From: a bacterium
GTDB taxonomy: Bacteria > Zhuqueibacterota > QNDG01 > JAFGCO01
Direction of reading: 5' to 3'
Length of the DNA stretch: 64,000 nt
NCBI GenBank assembly: GCA_016930535.1
Contig: JAFGGN010000019.1
Coordinates: forward strand, 1-64,000
The translations under genes were made by a program, and so were the position numbers. How positions within the stretch are numbered: position 1 is the stretch's first letter; each line of letters opens with the position of its first letter. Shown here in pieces: positions 8,550 through 16,821 of this stretch. Under the pieces are notes generated by a model. The model saw nothing but the letters and a program-made list of their open reading frames with translations. It had not been told where the DNA came from and searched no databases.

Positions 8550-11066
8550 GTGAAAAAAACATGGATTTGTTTCTGGCTTACAATTTCAATCACGGCATTT
8601 TGCGTGGATTTGCCGGAACATGTAATCTATCTTCATCCAAAACCCGGGGCGAGGAATATTTCCACCTGGACCGGAATCATTTTTCGCTTTGATCCGGCCT
8701 TACAGGATCAGCTCAGCCTGAATGATTTTTCGATTGAGGTTACCGGAGAGAACAGCGGCAGTCGACAGGGCAAAATGGTACTATCCGGCAACAATGTGCT
8801 GTTCCAGCTTGAAAATGCCTATACGCCTGGAGAAACCGTACACGTATCCGTTCAATGTGAAAAACTTGGCTGGACCGGTCCGTATCATTATCAATTTTCA
8901 GTGAATCCCGACCCGTCTTTCCTCAAGCAGGCCCGACAGATCGCTCCAACGATGCAATCTTGTTTGTCGAAAACATCGGGAAACCAGGTGACTGTCATTA
9001 ACGGTGTATCCGTTCCATCCGATTTCCCGTCATGGGAAGTGGATGTTCTGGAAGAGGGCGTCAGTCCGGGGAAAATATTCATCACCAATTATAACGGGGA
9101 TCCCTCGTATATCATGATCCTTGAAAATGACGGGACCCCCTGCTTCTATCAACGCATGGAACAAAATCTCTTCAGTTATTTCACCATTCAGCCGAATGGA
9201 GAGCTCTCCCGATGTGTCAGTTTCCGGTTCGCTGTCCTGGATTCCAACTGCACGGTTAAACGGTACACTGAATGCGGTTTCGGTTACAGATCGAATGACC
9301 ATGAATTGCTCATTTTACCCGACGGCCACACTTTCATGATTGCCAACAATCCCATCCCGGTCGATATGAGTCAAATCGTCTCAGGCGGAGCAGAAGATGC
9401 GACCATCAACGACACCGGCATTCAGGAATTCGACGAGAGAGGCAACCTTATTTTTGTCTGGTTGTGTTCAGAGTATTTCGATGTCACCGAGGCCACGCAT
9501 GAAGATCTGAAAGATCAATTTATTCATTATGTGCATACGAATTCAATAGCGATCGATTATGACGGTCATATTATCGCTTCCCACCGGCATCTGGATCAGG
9601 TGACAAAAATCAATCGCCAGACCGGGGATATTATCTGGCGGCTGGGGGGCATAAAAAGCGACTTCGATTTTGTGAACGATAATTTAAAGCTGTCCTATCA
9701 GCACGATGCCAGGCCCGTGCCCGGCAAACCGGACCATTATACCATTTTCGATAACGGGAACAACCGCAAGCCTCAAAATTCACGCGCCGTCGAATTCGAA
9801 CTGGATCTCGAAAACAAAACCGCGACGCGGGTGTGGGAATACCGCCTGCCCATGGGGACTTCGACCGGACTGGGAAATGTGCAGCGCCTGCCGAACGGCA
9901 ATTCGTTTATCAACTGGGGACGCGGAAACGGTGCGAAAGCGACTGAAGTGACTCCGGACGGCCGCGTTGTATATCAGGCGGATTTTGCCAATCCCAACTG
10001 GGTATACCGGTCTTTTCGCTTTGAATGGGAACACGTTTCAGAAAAACCGTACCTGATTGTCGAAAGCAGTCCTTTCGGTATCGATTTGATATTCAACAAA
10101 TTCGGCGACAGGACGGTCAGGGAATATACCGTTTATGCCGGCCGGTCCATGAACGACCTGGAGCAGGTCGCGGTCACATCCAACCCGTTTTATCAACTGA
10201 CACCGGACGAACTGGACAACGATGCCGACTACTATTTTCAGGTCAACGCTGTTCATGAAAACGGATCGGTCAGCGCATCCTCCAATACTGAAAAAGTCAG
10301 GGTGTTTTTTACCGAACCGGGCGTCAATCTGATCAGAAACGGTGACTTTTCACAGGAACTGGAACATTTTTGGGAACCATCGATCATACCCGATTCCGGA
10401 GCCGGAGAAATCGGGATCGATCCGGGCGGACAGCTGCATTTTAAAATAGCCGAGGGTGTGGGAAGCTATGTCAACATGACGGTCACTCAAAAGGATATTC
10501 CATTGTACAAAGGGCTGTCCTATTGTTTTGAATTTGATGCCTGTGCCGATTCTCCCCGGATATTCGAAGCCGAACTGAACGGTGACGGCGATATGTATTC
10601 CAATTACAGCAAAATCGGCCCGACATCGTTGACCACGCACCTGGAACATTTTGAATATCAATTCAGAATGGATGACGAAACGGACATGCATGCCCGTCTT
10701 GTGTTCGATGCCAGTTTTAACGACGCGGATGTTTATGTGGACAATGTATCGTTAATCATGCTTGACAATGCGGGACTTGAACACAAACCGGGCAACCAGT
10801 CTGCTCATTTTGAATTATGTCAGAACTTTCCCAATCCGTTTAATCCTGTCACTACGATCCGGTTCGATGTCCGGGAGCCCTGCCGTGTCATTCTGAAAAT
10901 CTACAACATGAGGGGGCAGGAAATTGTCACGCTGGCGGACTCCGATTATCAGCCCGGACGCTTTAAAACGTCGTTCCATAACCCGGGATTTGCATCAGGC
11001 GTGTACCTGTATTCCATTCGAATGGGCGCGTTTACGGCGGTTCGGAAGATGGTGATTATTGAATAA
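8550..11066 (+). CDS. Arylsulfotransferase-family secreted protein with CBM-like and type IX sorting domains
   Basis: This 838-residue protein has a signal peptide and an Ig-like N-terminal domain (~25-115). An ASST-type six-bladed propeller follows (~140-490), with 'HTNSIAIDYDGHIIASHRHLDQV', 'GDIIWRLGG' and 'YQHDARPVPG'. Next come an Fn3-like stretch (~495-585), a CenC-like carbohydrate-binding domain (~590-745, 'NLIRNGDFS' to 'VYVDNVSLI') and the sorting domain 'CQNFPNPFNPVTTI'. ASST enzymes transfer sulfate between phenols through an active-site His; whether this member is catalytic is unproven. Translation starts at GTG with 'ggaggcgaa' directly upstream. Confidence 0.88.
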   Translation: MKKTWICFWLTISITAFCVDLPEHVIYLHPKPGARNISTWTGIIFRFDPALQDQLSLNDFSIEVTGENSGSRQGKMVLSGNNVLFQLENAYTPGETVHVSVQCEKLGWTGPYHYQFSVNPDPSFLKQARQIAPTMQSCLSKTSGNQVTVINGVSVPSDFPSWEVDVLEEGVSPGKIFITNYNGDPSYIMILENDGTPCFYQRMEQNLFSYFTIQPNGELSRCVSFRFAVLDSNCTVKRYTECGFGYRSNDHELLILPDGHTFMIANNPIPVDMSQIVSGGAEDATINDTGIQEFDERGNLIFVWLCSEYFDVTEATHEDLKDQFIHYVHTNSIAIDYDGHIIASHRHLDQVTKINRQTGDIIWRLGGIKSDFDFVNDNLKLSYQHDARPVPGKPDHYTIFDNGNNRKPQNSRAVEFELDLENKTATRVWEYRLPMGTSTGLGNVQRLPNGNSFINWGRGNGAKATEVTPDGRVVYQADFANPNWVYRSFRFEWEHVSEKPYLIVESSPFGIDLIFNKFGDRTVREYTVYAGRSMNDLEQVAVTSNPFYQLTPDELDNDADYYFQVNAVHENGSVSASSNTEKVRVFFTEPGVNLIRNGDFSQELEHFWEPSIIPDSGAGEIGIDPGGQLHFKIAEGVGSYVNMTVTQKDIPLYKGLSYCFEFDACADSPRIFEAELNGDGDMYSNYSKIGPTSLTTHLEHFEYQFRMDDETDMHARLVFDASFNDADVYVDNVSLIMLDNAGLEHKPGNQSAHFELCQNFPNPFNPVTTIRFDVREPCRVILKIYNMRGQEIVTLADSDYQPGRFKTSFHNPGFASGVYLYSIRMGAFTAVRKMVIIE

Positions 11067-11122
11067 AGCGATATCCCGCGGATTTGAATCCGGGAGCACC
11101 GGCTCCATCCGCCCGGTCAGGA

Positions 11123-12091
11123 TCAGAGCTTCCTTGCATAGAACGTGATCCCGCCGAACTCCTTTTTGACCATCAGCCCCTTTTCGATCAACCGGTTCAC
11201 GACCGGCCAGCCGGCTTCCGCCCTGCTCAGAAATTCGGAAACCGCCTCTTCACGCATGGGATGAACCGCGGTAATGCTCAGCAGGTCGTTTTCGGCATTG
11301 CCCGTGAAGGCGAATGCGTTCCCCTCATATCCGGTCAGACATTCCACATTCCGGTTTTCCGCGCGCATGATCCGATACGCCTGAATCAACCGCTCCTCTG
11401 CCGGTCCCTGCACATTCTTTTGGGTGGGCGGTCTTGTGGGCACGGACAAATAGGAGATGTGAACAGGCAAACCGCGGATGAAATCCGACAGGTCCGCGAT
11501 GTGATCCGGCCCGTCGTTGATATCGCGGATCAGCATGGTTTCCGTGACCAGGGTTCCATTGAACATCCCGGCAAACGCGGCGATGCCGTCCAGTATTTTC
11601 CGAAGACCGAGGGAACGGTGCGGGCGATTGATCCGGCGCCAGACCGGTTCCCGTACCGTATCGATCTTGAGGGAAACCCAGTCCGCCTGCTTCAGATTCT
11701 GCCGGACATCGTCCCTCCAGATCAGCGAACTGTTGGTGATCACGGCGATTTTAATTTGTGTGAACGACCTGAGCCTGTCGATCGTTTCACCGAGATGCCC
11801 GTCAAGTGTGGGTTCCCCGTCCGGAACAAAGGCCAGGTAATCGATGGATTCCGGCTTTCGGTTCGAGGCAATTTTTCCGGCAACCGCTTGAACGACTGTT
11901 TCAGGTGCATAGAAGGTTCCCGGAACGGCTGCTATCTTCCCAGACCGCCCGAGCTGGCAGTAGACACAGGAATAACTGCATGTTTTCGGGGGGATATTGT
12001 TGATACCGAGACTGCGGCCCAGCCGCCTCGACGGGACCGGACCGTAAGCAATCAACGGTCCTGCAGCCTCACCGGTCGCATTGCTCATCAC
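11123..12091 (-). CDS. Radical SAM protein of the COG0731 (wyosine-like) type
   Basis: This 322-residue protein opens with 'YGPVPSRRLGRSLGINNIPP', followed by the cluster motif CSYSCVYC (CxxxCxxC) that binds the SAM-coordinated 4Fe-4S centre. 'VPDGEPTLD' and 'ITNSSLIW' are further radical SAM core elements. The last ~80 residues form a small helical, winged-helix-like tail. Homologues in this group are annotated as Fe-S oxidoreductases of unknown substrate and often sit next to NifX/NifB-like genes. It follows the NifX-like gene by 30 bp and is probably co-transcribed from the Fur-box promoter. Confidence 0.9.
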   Translation of the reverse strand: MMSNATGEAAGPLIAYGPVPSRRLGRSLGINNIPPKTCSYSCVYCQLGRSGKIAAVPGTFYAPETVVQAVAGKIASNRKPESIDYLAFVPDGEPTLDGHLGETIDRLRSFTQIKIAVITNSSLIWRDDVRQNLKQADWVSLKIDTVREPVWRRINRPHRSLGLRKILDGIAAFAGMFNGTLVTETMLIRDINDGPDHIADLSDFIRGLPVHISYLSVPTRPPTQKNVQGPAEERLIQAYRIMRAENRNVECLTGYEGNAFAFTGNAENDLLSITAVHPMREEAVSEFLSRAEAGWPVVNRLIEKGLMVKKEFGGITFYARKL

Positions 12092-12121
12092 AGCGATTCT
12101 TTCTTATAGACGGCCATGCGG

Positions 12122-12517
12122 TCAGGCCTGGTGTTCGTGCTCTCCGTGATCGCATTCCGTTTTATCCTCACCGTATCCTTTGCCCTGACCCGGCTGACAG
12201 ATGGATTCGCCGCCCACGAGTGTGCCGTCCAGAAGCCGGGAAACCGCCTCGTCAATGTTCCCCGTAATGCCCATCATGGTCCGAATGCCGTACTGGTCGA
12301 AAAGACCGGCGGCGCGTGCGCCCATACCGCCCGCAACGATGCATTCGATGCCCATATCGTGGAAAAACTGCGGCAAATATCCCGGATGATGACCCGGATT
12401 CTCTATTTCCCTGCGTTCGATCAATTGTCCGTCCTGGATTTCCAGAACCGTGAACACCGGGCACCGTCCGAAATGGGCGGAGACCTGTTTGCCGTCTGTT
12501 GAAATGGCCAATTTCAT
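12122..12517 (-). CDS. NifX/NifB-C-like dinitrogenase cofactor-binding domain protein
   Basis: This 131-residue protein has the single alpha/beta domain of the NifX/NafY family: 'AISTDGKQVSAHFGRCPVF', then 'CIVAGGMGARAAGLF', then 'GITGNIDEAVSRLLDG'. It adds a metal-binding-looking tail 'CDHGEHEHQA'. Such proteins bind iron-sulfur or iron-molybdenum clusters as carriers. No nitrogenase gene is nearby, so it is more likely a general Fe-S handling protein. It is the first gene of a two-gene unit behind a Fur-type box. Confidence 0.93.
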   Translation of the reverse strand: MKLAISTDGKQVSAHFGRCPVFTVLEIQDGQLIERREIENPGHHPGYLPQFFHDMGIECIVAGGMGARAAGLFDQYGIRTMMGITGNIDEAVSRLLDGTLVGGESICQPGQGKGYGEDKTECDHGEHEHQA

Positions 12518-12541
12518 GCAGAATCACCTCACTTAATTATT

Positions 12542-12560
12542 GATAATGAAAATCATTTTC
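12542..12560. promoter_or_regulatory. Fur box upstream of the NifX-like gene
   Basis: GATAATGAAAATCATTTTC matches the classical 19-bp Fur consensus GATAATGATAATCATTATC at 17 positions. It lies 24 bp before the NifX-like ATG and immediately downstream of the -10 element, so an iron-loaded Fur dimer should repress the promoter. Confidence 0.87.
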
Positions 12561-12589
12561 AATATAAAGTAAAATGAATTCATTAGCAA
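12561..12589 (-). promoter_or_regulatory. Sigma-70 promoter of the NifX-like/radical SAM unit
   Basis: On the minus strand TTGCTA (12584-12589) and TATATT (12561-12566) are separated by exactly 17 bp. The Fur box abuts the -10 on its downstream side. Confidence 0.7.
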
Positions 12590-12854
12590 GACATTTTATC
12601 AAACAGGTCCGGGACGGGTATAAAAAATAGCATGACCCGCTCTGATCAAATCGATAATTTCTAAATACTGTTGCATTTCATCCGTTTTTATCCTATAATT
12701 TGTAAGTATACAGGGTGTTATCTGCACTCTATCCGGTTAAAATAATGTCTTGACAAACTGGGTTAACATATCCAGGCTGGATCATCATTTACGTATCTTC
12801 CAAGGTATGGGTTTTAACCTGGAACCATGACAGCGGACAATTTAGAGGTCACAT
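12590..12854. other. Intergenic leader without a gene
   Basis: This is AT-rich sequence between the divergent NifX-like and LamG genes. It contains 'cttgacaaactggg' near 12752, but no matching -10 at 16-18 bp. Nothing else is recognisable except the 'agaggt' Shine-Dalgarno at the end. Confidence 0.45.
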
Positions 12855-13673
12855 ATGAAACCGTTCATTCTATGTTCTGTCTTACTGTCCCTCACATTTT
12901 TCCCCGCGTGTGAAAAAAATACCTGCGCTCCCGGCCATTGCATCTGCGATGATAACAACCCCGGGGCACAACGGTATTCCATCCGTTTCGACGGTACGGA
13001 CGACTGGATCGATATCGGGGATAAAAATGCACTTGAAATCGGTCTCGCAGACAGGACAATCGAATTCTGGTTCAGGACGGACATATCCGGTGTCCAGCAA
13101 CAGCTGATCAGGAAGGGATTCGACAACCGTACCTGGTACGAGGGCAGATGGGTGATTGCCATCGATACAGCCGATGTCATCCGGATCAACGTGGAGGATA
13201 TCAATAATTCACCGGACAACCGGTTCAGGGGCCTGGGTGAAACCGTCGTAACCGACCGTGCATGGCATCATCTCGCGGTCGTATTCGACCGGGATTCCGC
13301 CCTGACCGTTTTCCTGGACGGCACGCTGGAAATGCACCGGCCCGATTTCACACAAATTTCATCATCAATTCACAACAGTGAACCAGTCCATGTGTATCTG
13401 GGACGTTCCGACTCCCATGGCTTTTATCTGAAGGGCAATCTCTTCGATATCCGGATTTGGGATATGGCGCTGCCGGACTCCGTGATAAGGGAAAACATGA
13501 CTTCGACGTTTTCCGGCAGGGAGGATCATCTGATCTGCTATTATAAAATGACGGAGGGCAGCGGGCAGCGGCTCACGGACCATGCCTGCAAAAATCACGG
13601 TCAGTTCGGATCGGATCCCGGACCCGACAGCAGTGATCCGGCCTGGTCGGAAGACATTCCTTATCATCAATAA
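12855..13673 (+). CDS. LamG/concanavalin-like lectin-domain lipoprotein
   Basis: This 272-residue protein has a lipoprotein signal ending in the lipobox-like 'FFPAC', so Cys19 is probably lipidated. The rest is a LamG/laminin-G-like jelly roll: 'YSIRFDGTDDWIDIG', 'RTIEFWFRTD', 'WHHLAVVFDRDSALTVFLDG', 'LGRSDSHGFYLKGNLFDIRIWD'. Such domains bind carbohydrate or protein ligands at the cell surface. No enzyme domain is attached. The 'agaggt' Shine-Dalgarno supports the ATG used. It is followed within 11 bp by the nuclease-like gene. Confidence 0.88.
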   Translation: MKPFILCSVLLSLTFFPACEKNTCAPGHCICDDNNPGAQRYSIRFDGTDDWIDIGDKNALEIGLADRTIEFWFRTDISGVQQQLIRKGFDNRTWYEGRWVIAIDTADVIRINVEDINNSPDNRFRGLGETVVTDRAWHHLAVVFDRDSALTVFLDGTLEMHRPDFTQISSSIHNSEPVHVYLGRSDSHGFYLKGNLFDIRIWDMALPDSVIRENMTSTFSGREDHLICYYKMTEGSGQRLTDHACKNHGQFGSDPGPDSSDPAWSEDIPYHQ

Positions 13674-13683
13674 TGAAAACATC

Positions 13684-14376
13684 ATGCCAGGCATCGGATC
13701 ATTGAATGAAAAACCCCTCCATGCCTCCATCAAGGAATGGATCGCCAGGCCCGGGGACCGGTTCGAAGTGACGGTCGACGGATACGTGATCGACATCGTG
13801 CGGGATGATGTGCTGATCGAAATTCAAACCGGCAGTTTCGCCTCGTTGCGCACCAAGCTGAGAGCCCTGTCGGGAGCACATCAGGTGCGGCTGGTCTATC
13901 CCGTGGCCATGGAAAAATGGATCGTGAAACAAAAAAACGGCGGCCCGGACGAAGCATCCCGCCGCAAATCACCCAAAAAAGGACGGATCGAGGACCTGTT
14001 TCATGAACTGGTAAGTTTTCCCGACCTGATTCTGAATCCGAACTTCTCGATCGAGGTCCTGATGACGAAAGTGGAGGAATTCCGGCATTTTCAGGAGGGC
14101 AGAAACTGGCGCCGGAGGGGCTGGAGTATCACTGAGCGCAGGCTGATCGACGTGACGGATCGAAGGATGTTTCGAAATGCGGACGATCTGAAATCCCTCC
14201 TGCCGGACAATATCGGAACGCCATTTACCACAAAGACGCTTTCCGAATTATCAGGCCTCAGCCGGCGCCTGGCCGGGGAAATGGTATATTGCCTGCATAA
14301 AGCGAAGGTCATCGGTCTGGCCGGCAAAGAGGGGCGGTTCAAACTTTACTCATACCCGGCGCGGCGTATACAATGA
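13684..14376 (+). CDS. Hypothetical protein with PD-(D/E)XK-like N-terminal domain and winged-helix tail
   Basis: The frame is open further upstream inside the lipoprotein gene. The ATG at 13684 gives the natural start 'MPGIGSLNEKPLHASIKEWI' (230 residues). The N-terminal ~80 residues read 'DRFEVTVDGYVIDIVRDD' then 'VLIEIQTGSF', an Asp followed by a Glu-x-Gln, resembling the PD-(D/E)XK nuclease core with Gln in place of Lys. The middle is basic ('RRKSPKKGR'). The C-terminal ~60 residues look like a winged helix ('TKTLSELSGLSRRLAGEMVY'). A DNA-related role is inferred; no exact family name can be given. Confidence 0.75.
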   Translation: MPGIGSLNEKPLHASIKEWIARPGDRFEVTVDGYVIDIVRDDVLIEIQTGSFASLRTKLRALSGAHQVRLVYPVAMEKWIVKQKNGGPDEASRRKSPKKGRIEDLFHELVSFPDLILNPNFSIEVLMTKVEEFRHFQEGRNWRRRGWSITERRLIDVTDRRMFRNADDLKSLLPDNIGTPFTTKTLSELSGLSRRLAGEMVYCLHKAKVIGLAGKEGRFKLYSYPARRIQ

Positions 14377-14631
14377 TACCGGAGTCGCCTGGATCCGGCA
14401 CCGGTTTCCGTAAGCCAGAATGCGGACGGCCTGATTTCCGGCGGAACCTGTTCCGTGAGCACAAGCGCCGCCACATTTACGGTTTCAGGCAGCATCACTT
14501 CTGTTACAAAATAAACGGCATCGGGCCTGAGACGATACCGGCCTCAGGCCTGTCCCGAATCCCGCACTCGCCTTTATCCGCTTGAAAACCGCCTTTCAGG
14601 ACAATCCCCTCTTAAACCCCAAAAGAAAAAC
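14377..14631. other. Intergenic region with a short unexplained open stretch
   Basis: No convincing gene was found. One frame (about 14389-14514) reads 'VSVSQNADGLISGG' and 'AATFTVSGSITSVTK' to a stop. This resembles secreted-protein sequence but lacks a start or Shine-Dalgarno, and may be a fragment. Confidence 0.35.
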
Positions 14632-14660
14632 TTGACAATTTGTGTTGTTATGGATATACT
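14632..14660 (+). promoter_or_regulatory. Consensus sigma-70 promoter of the CE15 esterase gene
   Basis: TTGACA (14632-14637) and TATACT (14655-14660) are 17 bp apart, about 80 bp before the esterase start. No operator-like palindrome was noticed. Confidence 0.82.
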
Positions 14661-14738
14661 GTTTTCAAACAAGGCAGTCGACCGTATTTCATTTTACATG
14701 ATTAGATGACAAAATATGGATCACCGAAAGGATTCGTC

Positions 14739-16079
14739 ATGATTCGAAAACCTCTGTTGATCGGCCTTATGCTTGTGCTCTCAGTGCGGATTTTTTCCCA
14801 GTGGTCCCCGGAGGAACGGGAGCGTATCGCAAAGCTGAACGAGGCAGATCATCAGCTGATGATGAAGATGCTGGGAATCGCGGAGATCCGTCCCGGCCCG
14901 TCCGGGAATCCCGAGGCGCCGAACGCCGCCAATACGGATGAAAGCATCGCCACGCCCTATTCGTCACTGCCCGATCCGCTCGTGTTTAACGACGGCACGC
15001 CGGTCCAAACGGCCGGACAGTGGGAACAACGCAGAACCGAGATAATTGAAGACTTCGACAGGGAGGTATACGGAGTTGTGCCGGACAACGTACCAGCCGT
15101 CACCTGGAAAGTGATAACGGAAAAGGATACAACGGAGGGCGATTTTCCGGTCACGGTAAAACAACTGGCCGGTCAGGTGGACAATGCCGCATACCCGGAA
15201 ATCACCGTGAATATTCAGATGACGGTCACGGTGCCCCGGCCCGTCACCGCACCTGTTCCCGTGATCGTCGAATTCGGCTGGATTATACCCAAAGAATGGC
15301 GGATGCGAATGCCGAAACCGGAGGGACCCACATGGCAGGAGCAGGTTCTGGCAAAAGGGTGGGCCTGCGCCATACTGATACCCACGAGCATACAGGCCGA
15401 CAACGGCGCCGGTCTCAGCGAGGGCATTATCGGTCTCGTAAACAAGGGACAGCCGAGGAAGCCGGACGACTGGGGCGCCCTGCGGGCCTGGGCCTGGGGC
15501 GCGAGCCGGGCCGTGGATTATTTTGAAACGAATCCCGACATCGACGCCGGCCGCGTGGCCATCGAGGGACTTTCCAGGTACGGCAAAGCCGCCATCGTGG
15601 CCCTGGCCTATGATCCGCGTATCGCGATCGGATGTATCGGCTCTTCGGGTGCGGGAGGCGCAAAAATTCTGCGCCGGGTTTTCGGCGAGCAGGTGGAAAA
15701 CCTGGCCTCGTCCTCAGAGTATCACTGGTTCGCCCCGAATTTCATCAAATATGCGGGACCGCTGACTCCGATGGATCTGCCGGTCGACGCACATGAGCTG
15801 GTCGCCCTGTGCGCACCGAGACCGGTGTTCATCAGCGCCGGATCGCCCGAGGTGGAAGGGCAGTGGATCGATGCCAGGGGCATGTTTCTGGCGGGCGTGC
15901 ATGCAGGACCGGTTTACGAATTGCTGGGCAAAAAGAGCCTGGGCGTCACGGAATTCCCTCCGCTGGGCACCGCATTGACAGACGGGGACATCGCGTTCCG
16001 CCAGCATGAGGCCGGTCATACCGTGGGCCCGAACTGGCCGGTGTTTATCGGGTTTGCAGAAAGATATTTTTCCAGGTGA
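14739..16079 (+). CDS. CE15-type glucuronoyl esterase / acetylxylan-esterase-like hydrolase
   Basis: Starting at 14739 gives a signal peptide ('RKPLLIGLMLVLSVRIFSQ') with 'aaagga' upstream; an ATG 33 bp earlier lacks one. The 446-residue product has the CE15 alpha/beta-hydrolase fold. The nucleophile Ser is in 'GLSRYGKAA', the family's GxSRxGK motif. 'IGSSGAGGAKILRR' and 'EYHWFAPNF' follow, and a C-terminal 'HEAGHTVGPNW' carries the catalytic His. CE15 enzymes cleave the ester between lignin alcohols and 4-O-methyl-glucuronic acid of xylan. The enzyme is periplasmic or secreted and pairs functionally with the GH43 at the window start. Confidence 0.92.
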   Translation: MIRKPLLIGLMLVLSVRIFSQWSPEERERIAKLNEADHQLMMKMLGIAEIRPGPSGNPEAPNAANTDESIATPYSSLPDPLVFNDGTPVQTAGQWEQRRTEIIEDFDREVYGVVPDNVPAVTWKVITEKDTTEGDFPVTVKQLAGQVDNAAYPEITVNIQMTVTVPRPVTAPVPVIVEFGWIIPKEWRMRMPKPEGPTWQEQVLAKGWACAILIPTSIQADNGAGLSEGIIGLVNKGQPRKPDDWGALRAWAWGASRAVDYFETNPDIDAGRVAIEGLSRYGKAAIVALAYDPRIAIGCIGSSGAGGAKILRRVFGEQVENLASSSEYHWFAPNFIKYAGPLTPMDLPVDAHELVALCAPRPVFISAGSPEVEGQWIDARGMFLAGVHAGPVYELLGKKSLGVTEFPPLGTALTDGDIAFRQHEAGHTVGPNWPVFIGFAERYFSR

Positions 16080-16137
16080 CATCGGAACGGCCCCTGATAA
16101 CCGGAACAAAACCATTCCTGAAGGGCAAAGATGGCCT

Positions 16138-16503
16138 ATGGAAGATCGTATTCGGTTTTTCGAGCACAGCGGTAAGAAAATCCTTCTCCTGGATGTATCG
16201 GGTATGAAGCCCGGTGAATCATTCATCCGGTTTATCGACAGCGCAAAACAGGTCATCCGGACCAAGCCGGAGAACTCGCTCCTGACGCTGTTCGATGCCA
16301 CGGATTCCTATTTCAACAATGCAACCATCGACATGCTGAAGGAATTCACGGCCGGGAACAAATCCTACGTGCGGGCCAGCGCCGTGGTCGGCATCACGGG
16401 ACTCAAAAAAGTCATGCTGAACTTCATCTCCAAATTTTCATCCAGGACGTTCAAGCAGAGCGACACGCGGGAAGAGGCGATGGACTGGCTCGTTCAGCAA
16501 TAA
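16138..16503 (+). CDS. Small STAS/SpoIIAA-like hypothetical protein
   Basis: The ATG at 16138 gives 121 residues with alternating strands and helices: 'KKILLLDVSGMKPGESFIRFID', 'SLLTLFDATDSYFNN', 'SAVVGITGLKKVMLNFISKF', 'TREEAMDWLV'. This resembles the STAS/SpoIIAA-like fold of cytosolic regulators. No conserved phosphorylatable Ser motif could be identified. It follows the esterase gene by 58 bp and may share its promoter. Function unknown. Confidence 0.75.
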   Translation: MEDRIRFFEHSGKKILLLDVSGMKPGESFIRFIDSAKQVIRTKPENSLLTLFDATDSYFNNATIDMLKEFTAGNKSYVRASAVVGITGLKKVMLNFISKFSSRTFKQSDTREEAMDWLVQQ

Positions 16504-16542
16504 ATTTTTTTCGGTATTGGCCAGATGCCCGGCAATGAAACG

Positions 16543-16569
16543 GTGAAACGGAGAACGGGAGAAACGGAG
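16543..16569. repeat. GAAACGGAG-type intergenic repeat
   Basis: The 11-mers GTGAAACGGAG (16543-16553) and GAGAAACGGAG (16559-16569) both recur in inverse orientation at 57603-57613 and 57579-57589. They lie in the 318-bp gap between convergent genes, which holds no coding sequence. Confidence 0.5.
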
Positions 16570-16598
16570 TATAAACAGGTTTTTCTGCCCCCGATTCC

Positions 16599-16628
16599 AA
16601 AAAAAAACAGCCGGGATTTTCCCGGCTG
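16599..16628 (-). terminator. Rho-independent terminator of the exopolysaccharide operon
   Basis: On the minus strand the perfect 9-bp stem CAGCCGGGA/TCCCGGCTG with a 3-nt loop is followed by nine T residues. It lies about 195 bp beyond the last gene of the long minus-strand locus. Confidence 0.85.
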
Positions 16629-16787
16629 CCGACAATACCTGAAAATTTTTAAAAACAAACATATTCTTCAAACTGCGTTTTATCTCCGGCTCTCCCCTTC
16701 ACCCCCTCTCCTGTTCACCAGACCCGCAGATCCGACCACGACTTAAAATGAGTTTTCATTCAAATGGCGGAGCAAGCCCCCTGCTGT

Positions 16788-16821
16788 TTTCTTTGTTCTT
16801 TGTTCTTTCTTCTTTAATCTT
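16788..16821. repeat. TTCTTTG heptanucleotide repeat (copy 1)
   Basis: Degenerate tandem TTCTTTG/TTCTTCT units, read on the plus strand, directly abut the stop codon of the golvesin-domain gene. The same unit recurs at 49824-49878 and 58640-58692, with a remnant near 57629. Confidence 0.7.

Noticed and set aside
11067..11122. Possible terminator hairpins between convergent genes
   Set aside because: Two short stems (CGGATT/AATCCG and GGAGC/GCTCC) are present, but neither is followed by a T-run on either strand.
11084..12109. 341-codon plus-strand frame opposite the radical SAM gene
   Set aside because: The minus frame has the CSYSCVYC motif and a clear family, so the plus frame is a high-GC shadow.
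12752..12780. TTGACA element before the LamG gene
   Set aside because: No -10-like hexamer lies at 16-18 bp, so no promoter was called.
14373..14585. 70-codon frame after the nuclease-like gene
   Set aside because: Arg/His-rich with no Shine-Dalgarno or motif. The alternative frame with 'VSGSITSVTK' lacks a start and was kept only as an unexplained fragment.
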